A stretch of 64,000 nt of DNA from positions 9,051 to 73,050 of the forward strand of contig CAYRAI010000004.1 of NCBI GenBank assembly GCA_964422205.1, read 5' to 3'. Position numbers and translations under genes: made by a program. The DNA is from CAZNYN01 sp964422205 (GTDB lineage: Bacteria; Synergistota; Synergistia; Synergistales; Synergistaceae). The notes under the pieces are model-generated. The model was not told the origin of the DNA. It worked only from the letters and a program-made list of their open reading frames with translations, and made no database searches. How positions within the stretch are numbered: the first letter of the stretch is position 1; each line of letters opens with the position of its first letter. Below, one piece after another: positions 26,612 to 35,646 of the stretch.

Positions 26612-28044
26612 TAGCCGAAGTTATATCTGATAATAGGATTACGGGCAGCCGCAACTTCGTCGGGGCGTCCTATCGGAGTCGTTGACGGTGCTCTGTGCAG
26701 TGCTTCCGGGTCTGTGTGAGCCTTCTTCAGCAGCTCGATAATCATAGCCGCCGCCTCATCAAGCGTCTCCTTTGTCTCTGTTTCGGTCGGCTCAAACATA
26801 AGAGCCTCGTGAACTATCAGAGGGAAGTACATCGTTGGAGGATGAATGCCTCCGTCCAACATGCCTTTAGCCAGGTCACTCGCGCTTACTCCCGTATTTT
26901 TGTGAAGCTCTTCGAGAGAGAGGACAAATTCGTGCATGCAGAGTCCCTCATTGGCTGTCGGGCAGTGAGCTGCTAAAAGCACGCGCAGATAGTTTGCGTT
27001 GAGCACAGCGTTTTGAGACGCTTCGCGCAGTCCGTCCGCTCCGAGGGAGAGTACATAGCAGAGAGCGCGCACGCAGACTAGGAAATTGCCGTAGAAGGAA
27101 TGCACCGCGCCTATTGAGGAATCTCTCTTTTCAAAGGAGTAAGAACCTTCCTTTTTTACTATCGCACAGCCGGGAAGATATTTCTCCAAAATTTTCTTGG
27201 CTCCGACAGCAGCGGCTCCCGGGCCTCCTCCTCCGTGGGGAGTTGAGAATGTTTTGTGCAGGTTTAAGTGAATTACGTCAAACCCCATATCTCCGGGACG
27301 TGCTGTGCCCATGATTGCGTTCATGTTGGCCCCATCGTAGTAGCAAAGACCTCCGGCTTCATGGATTATCTTTGTTATTTCCAATATATTTTTGTCAAAC
27401 ATTCCGAGAGTGTTCGGGTTTGTTAGCATCAATCCCGCAGTGTCTTCTCCGACGGCAGCTCTCAGAGCGTCCAAGTCAACGCTTCCGTCAGAAGCTGACG
27501 GAATATTGACTATGGTAAAGCCTGTCATGGCGCCGGAAGCTGGGTTTGTGCCGTGAGCCGAGTCAGGAACTATTATTTTGTTTCTCTTTGTCTCTCCGTG
27601 CTCAATCATATAAGCCTTGATGAGCAGAAGTCCCGTAAATTCGCCGTGGGCACCTGCTGCAGGCTGGAAGGTTACTGAGTCCATCCCCACAAGCTCCGAC
27701 AGGTGCGCGGCCAATGTGTCAAGGACTTCAAGAGAGCCCTGCACAGTATGTTCGGGCTGGAGAGGATGTATTCCCCTAAACCCAGCAAGTGATGACAGCT
27801 CTTCGTTCACTGCGGGATTGTATTTCATAGTGCATGAGCCGAGAGGGTAGAAGCCGCTGTTGACGCCGTAGACCTGTTTGGCAAGAGCAGTGTAGTGACG
27901 GCTGATATCCACTTCCGCCATTTCCGGCAGACGGAGAGGAATCTCTCTCTTCATAGCCGACGAGAGTCCGCTGAAAGGCACTTTGTTTTCGGGGAGCAGG
28001 GAGCATCTGCGTCCCTCGACGCTTCTTTCAAAAAGCAGCTTCAT
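26611..28044 (-). CDS. gcvPB: Glycine dehydrogenase (decarboxylating) subunit 2
   Basis: PLP-bearing half of the P-protein; decarboxylates glycine and passes the aminomethyl group to lipoyl-GcvH. 477 residues. The PLP lysine is in HLNLHKTFSTPHGGGGPG, with the glycine-rich GGGGPG loop after it; SCTMKYNPAVNEE and PDSAHGTNPASG are also family signatures. Four-base overlap (ATGA) with gcvPA upstream. Split P-proteins of this type are usual in anaerobes. Confidence 0.95.
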   Translation of the reverse strand: MKLLFERSVEGRRCSLLPENKVPFSGLSSAMKREIPLRLPEMAEVDISRHYTALAKQVYGVNSGFYPLGSCTMKYNPAVNEELSSLAGFRGIHPLQPEHTVQGSLEVLDTLAAHLSELVGMDSVTFQPAAGAHGEFTGLLLIKAYMIEHGETKRNKIIVPDSAHGTNPASGAMTGFTIVNIPSASDGSVDLDALRAAVGEDTAGLMLTNPNTLGMFDKNILEITKIIHEAGGLCYYDGANMNAIMGTARPGDMGFDVIHLNLHKTFSTPHGGGGPGAAAVGAKKILEKYLPGCAIVKKEGSYSFEKRDSSIGAVHSFYGNFLVCVRALCYVLSLGADGLREASQNAVLNANYLRVLLAAHCPTANEGLCMHEFVLSLEELHKNTGVSASDLAKGMLDGGIHPPTMYFPLIVHEALMFEPTETETKETLDEAAAMIIELLKKAHTDPEALHRAPSTTPIGRPDEVAAARNPIIRYNFG

Positions 28045-29363
28045 CTGACAACCGCCTCCTTAATAACCGAGACAAGAGTCTCTATCTGTTCCGCGGTATT
28101 CATCTCGGTGGCGCACCAGAGGATGCGGCCTTCCACTGGGAGGCCTCCCAAAATATTTTTCTCCTCAAGAGCGGACATCAGCTTCTCGGGGCATATCGGA
28201 GACGAAGTTACAAACTCGTGGAAGAATTCGCCGGAATTTACAAGGTCAAAACCGGGCAGAGCCGTAATTCGTTCCGCAAGATAGTGAGCGTTGGCGAAGC
28301 AGGCTTCAGCCGCGTCTCTCATGCCGCGCGGCCCCATTGCAGCCATGTAGACGGAGGCGGTGAGAGCGCAGAGAGCTTCGTTTGAGCAGATGTTGGATGA
28401 GGCCTTTTCTCTCCGTATGTGCTGTTCGCGGGCCTGAAGGGTAAGAACAAAGCAGCGTCTGCCCTCCGAGTCAGAGGTCTGTCCCACTATGCGCCCTGGC
28501 AGTTTGCGCTGCATCTTTTCAACACAGGCCATGAAGCCAAGGTAAGGGCCTCCGAAGGACATAGGAATACCGAGAGGCTGTCCCTCACCCACTGCTATGT
28601 CAGCTCCGCACTCTGCGGGAGTCTTTACAATAGCCGCGGCTATGGGATTTATGCCCATGATGAATTTAGCTCCTGCCGTGTGAGCTATATCAGCTATTGC
28701 TTTGCAGTCTTCCAGCATTCCGCTGAAACTCGGCTGCTGAGCATATACGCATGAAGTTGTGTCATCCAGAGCGTTTTTCAAAGCATCCAAGTCTGTTTTT
28801 CCGTTCTTAGCAGGCACGACAGCACACTCAGCGCCTGAGCCTAGGCAATATGTTTTTATAACTTTTATTGTGTTTGGGTGGGAGGCTCCCGAGACTAAAA
28901 CTTTGAAACGCTTGCGGTCATGGCACATAGCGGCAGCTTCAGCCGCTGCGGAAGCTCCGTCATAGACGGAGGCGTTTGAAGCATCCATGCCTGTAAGCTC
29001 GCATATCATAGTCTGGTACTCAAATATCGACTGCAATATACCCTGGCTTATCTCCGACTGGTAGGGAGTGTAGGCTGTCACAAACTCTTCTTTTGAGGTG
29101 ACGCGCTTTACTATTGACGGAATATAGTGGCTGTAGGAGCCTGCTCCGCGGAATATTGCATCAAATACTTTATTCTTATCAGATGTGGCCTGCATAAAAG
29201 CCCGCAGCTCCATCTCAGATATTCCGCTCGGTATGTTCAATGCTCCCTCTTCAAGGCGCATATTTTCAGGCACATCGCGGTACAGAGCCTCAAATGAAGG
29301 CACTCCTACCGCTTTTAGCATTAAAGACCGCTGTTCCGCGGTCGATGGGACATAGCTGCCCAT
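28041..29363 (-). CDS. gcvPA: Glycine dehydrogenase (decarboxylating) subunit 1
   Basis: Non-PLP half of the heterotetrameric P-protein, needed to build the active site together with GcvPB. 440 residues beginning with MGSYVPSTAEQRSLML, with typical signatures SYSHYIPSIVKRV, TPYQSEISQGILQ.IFEYQT and GEGQPLGIPMSFGGPYLGF. Length is normal. 38 bp from gcvH, overlapping gcvPB. Confidence 0.95.
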   Translation of the reverse strand: MGSYVPSTAEQRSLMLKAVGVPSFEALYRDVPENMRLEEGALNIPSGISEMELRAFMQATSDKNKVFDAIFRGAGSYSHYIPSIVKRVTSKEEFVTAYTPYQSEISQGILQSIFEYQTMICELTGMDASNASVYDGASAAAEAAAMCHDRKRFKVLVSGASHPNTIKVIKTYCLGSGAECAVVPAKNGKTDLDALKNALDDTTSCVYAQQPSFSGMLEDCKAIADIAHTAGAKFIMGINPIAAAIVKTPAECGADIAVGEGQPLGIPMSFGGPYLGFMACVEKMQRKLPGRIVGQTSDSEGRRCFVLTLQAREQHIRREKASSNICSNEALCALTASVYMAAMGPRGMRDAAEACFANAHYLAERITALPGFDLVNSGEFFHEFVTSSPICPEKLMSALEEKNILGGLPVEGRILWCATEMNTAEQIETLVSVIKEAVVR

Positions 29364-29401
29364 TAGGAATCAATCCTTTCTGCTTTTACTGCCTCTTTGA
29401 T

Positions 29402-29779
29402 TTAGAGCTCGGCGCAGTATTTTTTGTACTCTTCGGCATCCATCAGTTCGCCGTAAGAGGTGATGTCCTCAACTTTGACAAACCATGCATCATAAGGAGC
29501 TTCGTTTACCTTCTGAGGATTGTCCGCCAAGTCTCCGTTGACTTCGGCTATCTTTCCAGTTACGCCGGAGAAAATGTCGGAGACGGCTTTTACGCTCTCC
29601 ACGTCGCAGAATGCTTCTCCTGCTGTTACAGTGTCGCCCTCTTCCGGAAGGTTAATGAATACAAGCTCTCCGAGCTGATCCTGTGCATAGTCGTCAAGGC
29701 CGATAAGAGCGGCTGAGCCTCCGAGATCCTTGACCCATTCGTGTGACTTTGTGTACTTTAACTCGCTTCTGATTTCCAT
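29402..29779 (-). CDS. gcvH: Glycine cleavage system H protein
   Basis: Carries the lipoyl arm that shuttles the aminomethyl group between P, T and L proteins. 125 residues, with the start KYTKSHEWV and the lipoylated lysine in VESVKAVSDIFSG. Normal length. It lies between gcvT and gcvPA; lipoate is supplied through lplA of the same operon. Confidence 0.95.
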   Translation of the reverse strand: MEIRSELKYTKSHEWVKDLGGSAALIGLDDYAQDQLGELVFINLPEEGDTVTAGEAFCDVESVKAVSDIFSGVTGKIAEVNGDLADNPQKVNEAPYDAWFVKVEDITSYGELMDAEEYKKYCAEL

Positions 29780-29807
29780 AATAAAATCCTCCTTGAGATA
29801 GTATTTT

Positions 29808-30899
29808 TTACTTTAGAACAGGAATTTCGCGCGCCGTGTTATAGAAAGGCAGGGGGACAATTTCTACGGGAACTCTTCTGCCTCTGACATCAACTTCAAA
29901 CTTGTTTCCTATTTCCGCTTTTTCCGTATCAATAAATGCCATGCCCGCACTTGCGTTGAGCCATGCCATAAATGTTCCCGAAGATACGAAGCCTATTAGC
30001 GTCTCTCCGTCATAGATATCCTGCTGCTCACGGATAACTCCGCGTCCTATGACCTTTACTCCGACTCTCTTCTTTGACGGTGTTCCCCGTTTAATAAGGC
30101 CCGACTTGCCTATAAAATCTGCCTTATCCATCTTCACTGCGAAATCAAGTCCCGCTGCTATCGGGTCTATAATCTCGGATATTTCATGTCCGTATAGGGG
30201 AAGAGCTGCTTCCGTGCGCAGTGTGTCGCGCGAGCCCAAGCCGCATGGCTCCACTCCTATCTCAAGCAGAGCCCTCCAAACAGCGGGGGCTCCTTCGTTA
30301 GGCATAAAGAGCTCATAGCCGAATGAGCCTGTATAGCCTGTGCGTGATATAAAACAGTCCACTCCCGCGATAATGACGTGTTCACTGAAGGTGTAATACT
30401 TAACAGGGAGAGGCGTGCCGCTGACAATGCTCTCCATTCTGAGAGACTCCGGCCCCTGAACTGCTATCTGAGAGTAGGAGTCGCACATATCGGTAAGGGA
30501 TACATTTCCTATCAAGTGGCTGCGTATCCACTCAACATCCTTGGCTGCGTTGGAAGCGTTTATGACAACGTAATAGCTGTCTTCAGAGCGTCTGTAGACT
30601 ATCAAATCATCGATACAGCCTCCGTTTTCATAGAGCATAACGGAATAGCGGCAGCTTCCGTCCTTCATGCTGTCAAAGCTGTTGCTGAAAAGATTGTTGA
30701 CATTCATAAGGGCATCCGGTCCCTCCAGCAGGACTTCACCCATGTGGCTGCAGTCAAACATTCCCGAGTGTTCACGGACTATCATGTGCTCTTCTAGGAT
30801 ACCCTTCTTAAACTGAACAGGGAGCAGGTGCCCCGCAAAAGGAACCATCTTGCCTCCGAGTTCAACGTGAAGGTCGTACAAAGCTGTCTTGCGTTCCAT
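29808..30899 (-). CDS. gcvT: Glycine cleavage system T protein (aminomethyltransferase)
   Basis: Transfers the methylene group to THF, giving methylene-THF and ammonia. 363 residues from the ATG at 30899 (GAGGAGG 8 bases upstream; a further in-frame ATG at 30953 lies inside the terminator hairpin and is rejected). Seen: FDCSHMGEVLLEGPDA near the N-terminus, the folate-binding region around DDLIVYRRSEDSYYVVINASN, the SRTGYTGSFGYELF motif and the C-terminal barrel domain. First gene of the operon, just after a structured leader. Confidence 0.95.
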   Translation of the reverse strand: MERKTALYDLHVELGGKMVPFAGHLLPVQFKKGILEEHMIVREHSGMFDCSHMGEVLLEGPDALMNVNNLFSNSFDSMKDGSCRYSVMLYENGGCIDDLIVYRRSEDSYYVVINASNAAKDVEWIRSHLIGNVSLTDMCDSYSQIAVQGPESLRMESIVSGTPLPVKYYTFSEHVIIAGVDCFISRTGYTGSFGYELFMPNEGAPAVWRALLEIGVEPCGLGSRDTLRTEAALPLYGHEISEIIDPIAAGLDFAVKMDKADFIGKSGLIKRGTPSKKRVGVKVIGRGVIREQQDIYDGETLIGFVSSGTFMAWLNASAGMAFIDTEKAEIGNKFEVDVRGRRVPVEIVPLPFYNTAREIPVLK

Positions 30900-30931
30900 A
30901 AATCTTTTCCTCCTCTGTAAATATAAGATGC

Positions 30932-30971
30932 AAAAACGGACACACTCCCACATATTCGGGCGCGTGTCCGT
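30932..30971 (-). terminator. Intrinsic terminator in the gcvT leader (putative attenuator)
   Basis: On the minus strand ACGGACAC (30971-30964) pairs with GTGTCCGT (30943-30936), with an inner CCC/GGG, followed by TTTTT. It ends 33 bases before the gcvT ATG. There is no room for a promoter between it and gcvT, so the operon must be transcribed through it; that makes it a conditional terminator. Confidence 0.7.
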
Positions 30972-31125
30972 CTCTTTGGAAATCCACGGATAAAAGAACT
31001 CTCTGCTGCGTATGGTGCGTGTGTTTCTGACGCTCTTTCCGAGAGCTTCGACCTGCTTCGGAAAGAAGAGAAATCCCTTGCGCTTACGCCGTTTCGATCT
31101 TTCTTATTCTCTTTTAATTTTATCT
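30972..31125 (-). ncRNA. Structured 5' leader upstream of gcvT, candidate riboswitch
   Basis: The ~150 bases before the terminator can fold on the minus strand: an 8-bp stem CTTTCCGA/TCGGAAAG around an AGCAGGTCGAAGCTC loop, a GCGT/ACGC hairpin, and a possible closing TCTCT/AGAGA helix, giving a three-way-junction shape. A weak promoter (TTCTAA, 17 bases, TAAAAT) lies upstream near the end of the SGNH gene. The context (glycine cleavage) would predict a glycine riboswitch, but the conserved glycine aptamer elements (GGAGAG, CUCUCAGG.AAAAGGAC) are not there. What it senses, if anything, is unknown. Confidence 0.45.
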
Positions 31126-31147
31126 ATTTACTATTGCCTTTAGAAAT

Positions 31148-31765
31148 TTATTCTGCCGCCTGTTCCGAAACACTGCTTCTGTCAGTTACGCGGAAGAACT
31201 TCTTATCCGCCGCTGTCTTTGCCATCACGATATGTCCTTCGGCCGTAGGATGAAGTCCGTCCGAAAGGTACGCCCTATCCCATCCAAAAGTCTCTGCAAA
31301 TTTTTCATAAGACGAAGCGAAATCAACGGTTCTGAGCCTGAGTTCCGATGCAAAGAGCCTCAGCCACTCTGAGTAAAAACTCATCTGCGCCGATGCCGTT
31401 TTTATGTCTAAAAATGATTTATATGAGGAAGGAGCGTATGGAGATATTGGAAGAGGAACGCCGATTACCGGCTTCACTCCGCGTGATACGCACTGATGAA
31501 CCATAGCCATAATATTGGGTTTTGCGCATTCCCAAGAGCCGCAGGATAGAATATCGTTGGTTCCTCCCATGATAAGAGCAGCATCGGGATTATGAGAAAA
31601 GACACTCTTGTCAAGCCTTGCAAGCATTCCGCCCGTTGTATCTCCGCAGATACCGGCATTAATCCAAAGGTGCCCGGTCATGACCGAAAGCAGTTCTACC
31701 CATGACTCTTCCCTGCTCACACCGTACCCGGCCGTAATACTGCATCCCAGACAGACAATTCTCAT
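31148..31765 (-). CDS. SGNH/GDSL-family hydrolase
   Basis: Esterase or lipase-like enzyme of 205 residues. Block I is CLGCSITAGYG (nucleophile Ser9), block II glycine in NAGICGDTTGG, block III GGTNDIL, block V LSDGLHPTAEGH with the catalytic Asp-His. All four SGNH positions are present, so it should be active; the natural ester is unknown. No signal peptide, so cytoplasmic. It is upstream of the gcv leader on the same strand without an obvious own terminator. Confidence 0.85.
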   Translation of the reverse strand: MRIVCLGCSITAGYGVSREESWVELLSVMTGHLWINAGICGDTTGGMLARLDKSVFSHNPDAALIMGGTNDILSCGSWECAKPNIMAMVHQCVSRGVKPVIGVPLPISPYAPSSYKSFLDIKTASAQMSFYSEWLRLFASELRLRTVDFASSYEKFAETFGWDRAYLSDGLHPTAEGHIVMAKTAADKKFFRVTDRSSVSEQAAE

Positions 31766-32005
31766 AGCTTCGCCTCCGCTTTGATATATCGATGTATGTC
31801 AAAAAAAAGAAGCTGAAATAAGGCAGATGCCAACGTGTTTTCTTGTTCTACCAACCTGTTTGATAAAATTTTAACAAAGTATTGTTTTTTGGGAAGATAC
31901 TCTTAATATATAAGGCATTATATAAATTGATATACCCTCAATAAAAGTATATGGAGAAATTTTATTTAAGAAATATAGAGAATATTATGAATGTCTATAA
32001 AAAAT

Positions 32006-32036
32006 AAAAGAGCGGGAGAAAAACTCCCGCTCTTTT
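32006..32036 (-). terminator. Terminator of the hydrogenase operon
   Basis: AAAGAGCGGGAG (32007-32018) pairs with CTCCCGCTCTTT (32024-32035), AAAAA loop, T-rich on both strands. Ends the hnd transcript 27 bp after the hydA stop. Confidence 0.85.
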
Positions 32037-32062
32037 TATTCGTTGATGAAAGGTGTTTAAGT

Positions 32063-33808
32063 TTACAGATCTCTGGGCTGAGCTTTGTAGTGAGTATGGA
32101 GAAGGTGGTGCGACTTTTCTCCGAGAGGCTTGCCGAGCCACTTGTCGTAGAGAGCGATGATGTCGGGGTTCTTGTGTGACTGGCGCAGTGTCGAAGCTTC
32201 GTCATCGCGGTATATTGCCGCTGTACGGGCCGCGCGGATGTCCGCATTGACAGGCTGGGGCTGTCCGCCTCCGCCGATGCAGCCGCCGGGGCATGCCATG
32301 ACTTCGATGAAGTGGTAGTCAGCCTCTCCGGCGCGCACTTTATCCATGAGGATGCGTGCGTTCTTCAGCGTGTGAGCAACAGCAAGCTTGACTGTGACCG
32401 TTTCGCCGTTGATGGGGACATCGACTGTTGCTTCTTTGATGCCTTCCATACCGCGCACAGGCGAGAAGATGATTCCGGGGATGTCTTTGCCTTCGTTGAG
32501 AACCGCGTAGACAGTGCGCAGAGCGGCTTCCATAACTCCTCCGGTGACTCCGAATATTACGCCCGCTCCTGTTGAGCCTCCGAGAGGACTGTCGTACTGT
32601 TCTTCGGGAAGGTTCTTAAAGTCGATTCCGGCGTTCTTTATCATTCTTGCGAGTTCTCTTGTTGTGAGAACTGTGTCAACATCGGGGATTCCGGGGTTGC
32701 TCTGGAGCTGCGGGCGTACACATTCGGACTTCTTGGCTGTGCAGGGCATTATCGAGACGCTGTAGATGTTCTCTACGGGGATTCCCTGTGTTTCGGGCCA
32801 GTATGTCTTTGTGAGAGCGCCGAACATTCCCTGAGGCGACTTGGCTGATGAGAGGTGATCCAAGAGGTCGGGGTACTTCATTTCGATGAAGTTGATCCAG
32901 CCCGGTGAGCAGGATGTGATCATGGGCAGAACTCCGCCGTTAAGAACGCGGTGGAGGAATTCGTGTCCTTCTTCCATGATTGTGAGGTCTGCGCTGAAGT
33001 CAGTGTCGAATACCTTGTCAAAGCCGAGACGGCGCAGAGCTGCGACCATCTTGCCTGTGACTATCTGACCTGCGGGAAGTCCGAGAGCTTCGCCCAATGC
33101 TACTCTTGTGGCGGGAGCTGTCTGGACTATTGTGTACTTTTCCTTGTCTGCGAGTGCGGCGAATACTTTCTCTGTGTCGTCCTTTTCGCAGATAGCCGCT
33201 GTCGGGCAGACTGCAGCGCACTGTCCGCACAGTGTGCAGACCGCATCTCCGAGTCCGAGTCCGAAGGCGGGTTCGACCAATGTCTTAAAGCCGCGGTTTA
33301 CAAAAGCGTAGACATCAAGTCCCTGACGCTCATGGCACGCTCTGATGCAGCGGCCGCAGAGTATGCACTTGTTCGGGTCGCGGACAAGGCTGGGGTTGTC
33401 TCTATCTTTAAGGGCATTGCGTTTTTCGCCTGTATAGGGAATTTCGCGGATGCCGAGGTCTGCCGCTAGAGCCTGAAGTTCGCAGTCCTGGTTTTTCTGG
33501 CATGTGAGGCATTCCTGCGGGTGGTTCGCAAGAAGAAGTTCCACTACAGCTTTGCGTGTTTCGCGTATCGCTGGTGTGTTTGTATGGACAACCATATTGT
33601 CGGAGACGGGATATACGCATGCGGCTCCGAAAGCGCGCGCGCCCTCTATCTCTACAACGCAGACGCGGCACGCTCCTTCTTTGGTCAGCTCGGGGTGGTA
33701 GCAGAGCTGAGGAATGCGGATTCCGGCCACGGCAGCTGCTTCGATTACAGTGTAATCGTTCGGCACTGATACTGTTTTGCCGTCAATAGTAACCTTAACG
33801 AGTTCCAT
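32063..33808 (-). CDS. hndD: [FeFe] hydrogenase catalytic subunit (HndD/HydA, NAD(P)-linked)
   Basis: Forms H2 at the H-cluster with electrons from the HndABC partners. 581 residues: N-terminal plant-type [2Fe-2S] domain (CYHPELTKEGACRVCVVE), His/Cys [4Fe-4S] site (HPQECLTCQKNQDCELQ), two [4Fe-4S] clusters (CILCGRCIRAC, CTLCGQCAAVCP), then the H-cluster signatures TSCSPGW, MPCTAKKSE and MACPGGCIGGGGQP, and a small-subunit tail ending GEKSHHLLHTHYK. ATG at 33808 with AAGGGGAGAA upstream. Last gene of the operon. Maturases HydEFG are not in the window. Confidence 0.93.
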   Translation of the reverse strand: MELVKVTIDGKTVSVPNDYTVIEAAAVAGIRIPQLCYHPELTKEGACRVCVVEIEGARAFGAACVYPVSDNMVVHTNTPAIRETRKAVVELLLANHPQECLTCQKNQDCELQALAADLGIREIPYTGEKRNALKDRDNPSLVRDPNKCILCGRCIRACHERQGLDVYAFVNRGFKTLVEPAFGLGLGDAVCTLCGQCAAVCPTAAICEKDDTEKVFAALADKEKYTIVQTAPATRVALGEALGLPAGQIVTGKMVAALRRLGFDKVFDTDFSADLTIMEEGHEFLHRVLNGGVLPMITSCSPGWINFIEMKYPDLLDHLSSAKSPQGMFGALTKTYWPETQGIPVENIYSVSIMPCTAKKSECVRPQLQSNPGIPDVDTVLTTRELARMIKNAGIDFKNLPEEQYDSPLGGSTGAGVIFGVTGGVMEAALRTVYAVLNEGKDIPGIIFSPVRGMEGIKEATVDVPINGETVTVKLAVAHTLKNARILMDKVRAGEADYHFIEVMACPGGCIGGGGQPQPVNADIRAARTAAIYRDDEASTLRQSHKNPDIIALYDKWLGKPLGEKSHHLLHTHYKAQPRDL

Positions 33809-33836
33809 ATTTATGTTCTCCCCTTCCACTGCTAAG

Positions 33837-35627
33837 CTAACCGCGAATTATGGCTTTGAATGGGCACTTGCTCATGCATGCGCCGCACTTAATGCACTTT
33901 GCGGGGTCGATTGTGTGCAGTCCTTTGACTTCACCGGAGATTGCGTCCACAGGGCACTGCTTTTTGCAGAGTCCGCAGCCTTTGCAGGCTTCTGTAATCT
34001 TGTAGCCGATAAGGGCTGTGCATGCGCCTGCGGGGCATCTCTTTTCCTTTATGTGAGCCTCATATTCGTCTCTGAAGTAGCGGAGTGTCGAAAGTATGGG
34101 GTTCGGTGCCGTCTGGCCGAGCGCGCAGAGAGCACCTGCTTTTATGGACTTGGCGAGTTTTTCGAGCTTTTCGATGTCGCCTTCCTGTCCTCTGCCCTCT
34201 GTGATGGCTGTGAGCATTTCAAGCATACGCTTTGTTCCTTCACGGCACGGTGTGCACTTGCCGCAGGATTCGGACTGTGTGAAGTTGAGGAAGAACTTTG
34301 CTACGTCAACCATGCATGTGTCCTCGTCCATTACGACGAGTCCGCCTGATCCCATCATTGCGCCTGCGGCGATGAGTGAGTCATAGTCAACAGATGTGTC
34401 AAGGAGGCGCTCAGGCATACATCCGCCCGACGGCCCGCCTATCTGGACGGCCTTGAACTTCTTGCCTCCGATTATACCTCCGCCGATATCGTAGATAATC
34501 TCACGCATTGTAATTCCCATCGGAACTTCGGCGAGACCTGTGTTGTTAATTTTTCCCGTAAGGGCGAATACCTTTGTACCCTTTGACTTCTCTGTTCCGA
34601 GCTTGGCGTATTCCTCTGCTCCGACGCGGAAGATGTAGGGGATATTTGCGAATGTTTCAACGTTGTTGATGTTTGACGGCTTGCCCCAGAGTCCCTTTAC
34701 AGCGGGGAACGGAGGACGCGGGCGCGGCATTCCGCGCTGGCCTTCGATTGATGCCATGAGTGCGGTTTCTTCTCCGCAGACAAAAGCTCCGGCTCCTTCT
34801 TTGATGTGGAGGGTGCAGCTGAAGTTTGTGCCAAGAATGTTTTTCCCCAGCAGCCCGGCTTCCTCAGCCTGAGCTATTGCGTTCTTCAGACGCTTAATGG
34901 CAAGGGGATACTCGGCGCGGCAGTAGATGTAGCCTTCATCCGCTCCGATGGCGTATGCGCCTATAATCATGCCTTCGAGTATCGCATGTGGGTCGCCTTC
35001 AAGAAGCGAACGGTCCATGAATGCGCCCGGGTCGCCTTCGTCGGCATTGCATATGATGTATTTCTTCGGGCCAGGTGACTTCTGGCAGAAGCCCCACTTC
35101 ATGCCTGTCGGGAAGCCGCCGCCGCCGCGTCCGCGCAGACCTGTCTTTTTCATCTCTTCGACAACCTGCTCCGGTGTCATTTCGAGAAGAACTTTGGCAA
35201 GGCCTTCGTATCCGTCGGCGCCTATGTATTCTTCGAGTGAATCGGGGTTGATGTGTCCGCAGTTCTTGAGGACAAGGCGGTGCTGTTTTTTGTAGAATGA
35301 AATTTCGTCATAGCTCGGAACCTGTTTTGCTGTTGTGGGTTCCTTGTAAAGAAGACGAGAGACAATGCGTCCCTTGAGAAGGTGTGTTTCGACTATTTCC
35401 GCTACATCTTCGGGCTGTACTCTTGTGTAGAATGTTCCTTCGGGATATATGATAACAAGCGGGCCGCATTCGCAGAAACCGTGGCATCCTGTCTCTACCA
35501 GACTTACTTCTTTGTCGAGTCCTTTAACTTTGAGTTCATCAACAAACTTTGCAAGAACTTTTTTTGCTCCGGAGGATGTGCATCCTGTACCGGTGCAGAT
35601 AAGAACGTGCGCTCTGACGAGAGCCAT
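33837..35627 (-). CDS. hndC: NADH/NADPH-oxidising hydrogenase flavoprotein subunit (HndC/HydB, NuoF-like)
   Basis: Flavin subunit that takes electrons from NAD(P)H and, in bifurcating relatives, from ferredoxin. 596 residues: N-terminal thioredoxin-like [2Fe-2S] domain (CTGTGCTSSGA ... CHGFCECGP), NuoF core with the NADH-binding GLRGRGGGGFPTGMKW and FMN-binding CNADEGDPGAFMDR, SLBB domain, [4Fe-4S] ESCGKCTPCREG motif, and two C-terminal ferredoxin clusters (CKGCGLCKKQCP, CIKCGACMSKCP). Complete. Between hndB (19 bp) and hndD (28 bp). It is the only NuoF-like protein in the window although two NuoE-like proteins are present. Confidence 0.93.
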   Translation of the reverse strand: MALVRAHVLICTGTGCTSSGAKKVLAKFVDELKVKGLDKEVSLVETGCHGFCECGPLVIIYPEGTFYTRVQPEDVAEIVETHLLKGRIVSRLLYKEPTTAKQVPSYDEISFYKKQHRLVLKNCGHINPDSLEEYIGADGYEGLAKVLLEMTPEQVVEEMKKTGLRGRGGGGFPTGMKWGFCQKSPGPKKYIICNADEGDPGAFMDRSLLEGDPHAILEGMIIGAYAIGADEGYIYCRAEYPLAIKRLKNAIAQAEEAGLLGKNILGTNFSCTLHIKEGAGAFVCGEETALMASIEGQRGMPRPRPPFPAVKGLWGKPSNINNVETFANIPYIFRVGAEEYAKLGTEKSKGTKVFALTGKINNTGLAEVPMGITMREIIYDIGGGIIGGKKFKAVQIGGPSGGCMPERLLDTSVDYDSLIAAGAMMGSGGLVVMDEDTCMVDVAKFFLNFTQSESCGKCTPCREGTKRMLEMLTAITEGRGQEGDIEKLEKLAKSIKAGALCALGQTAPNPILSTLRYFRDEYEAHIKEKRCPAGACTALIGYKITEACKGCGLCKKQCPVDAISGEVKGLHTIDPAKCIKCGACMSKCPFKAIIRG

Positions 35628-35646
35628 TTAAATTCCTCCTTCCGGA

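Noticed and set aside
30972..31125. Canonical glycine riboswitch upstream of gcvT
   Set aside because: The conserved aptamer sequence blocks are missing; only isolated CCGAAG-like and CTCTCGG-like strings occur.
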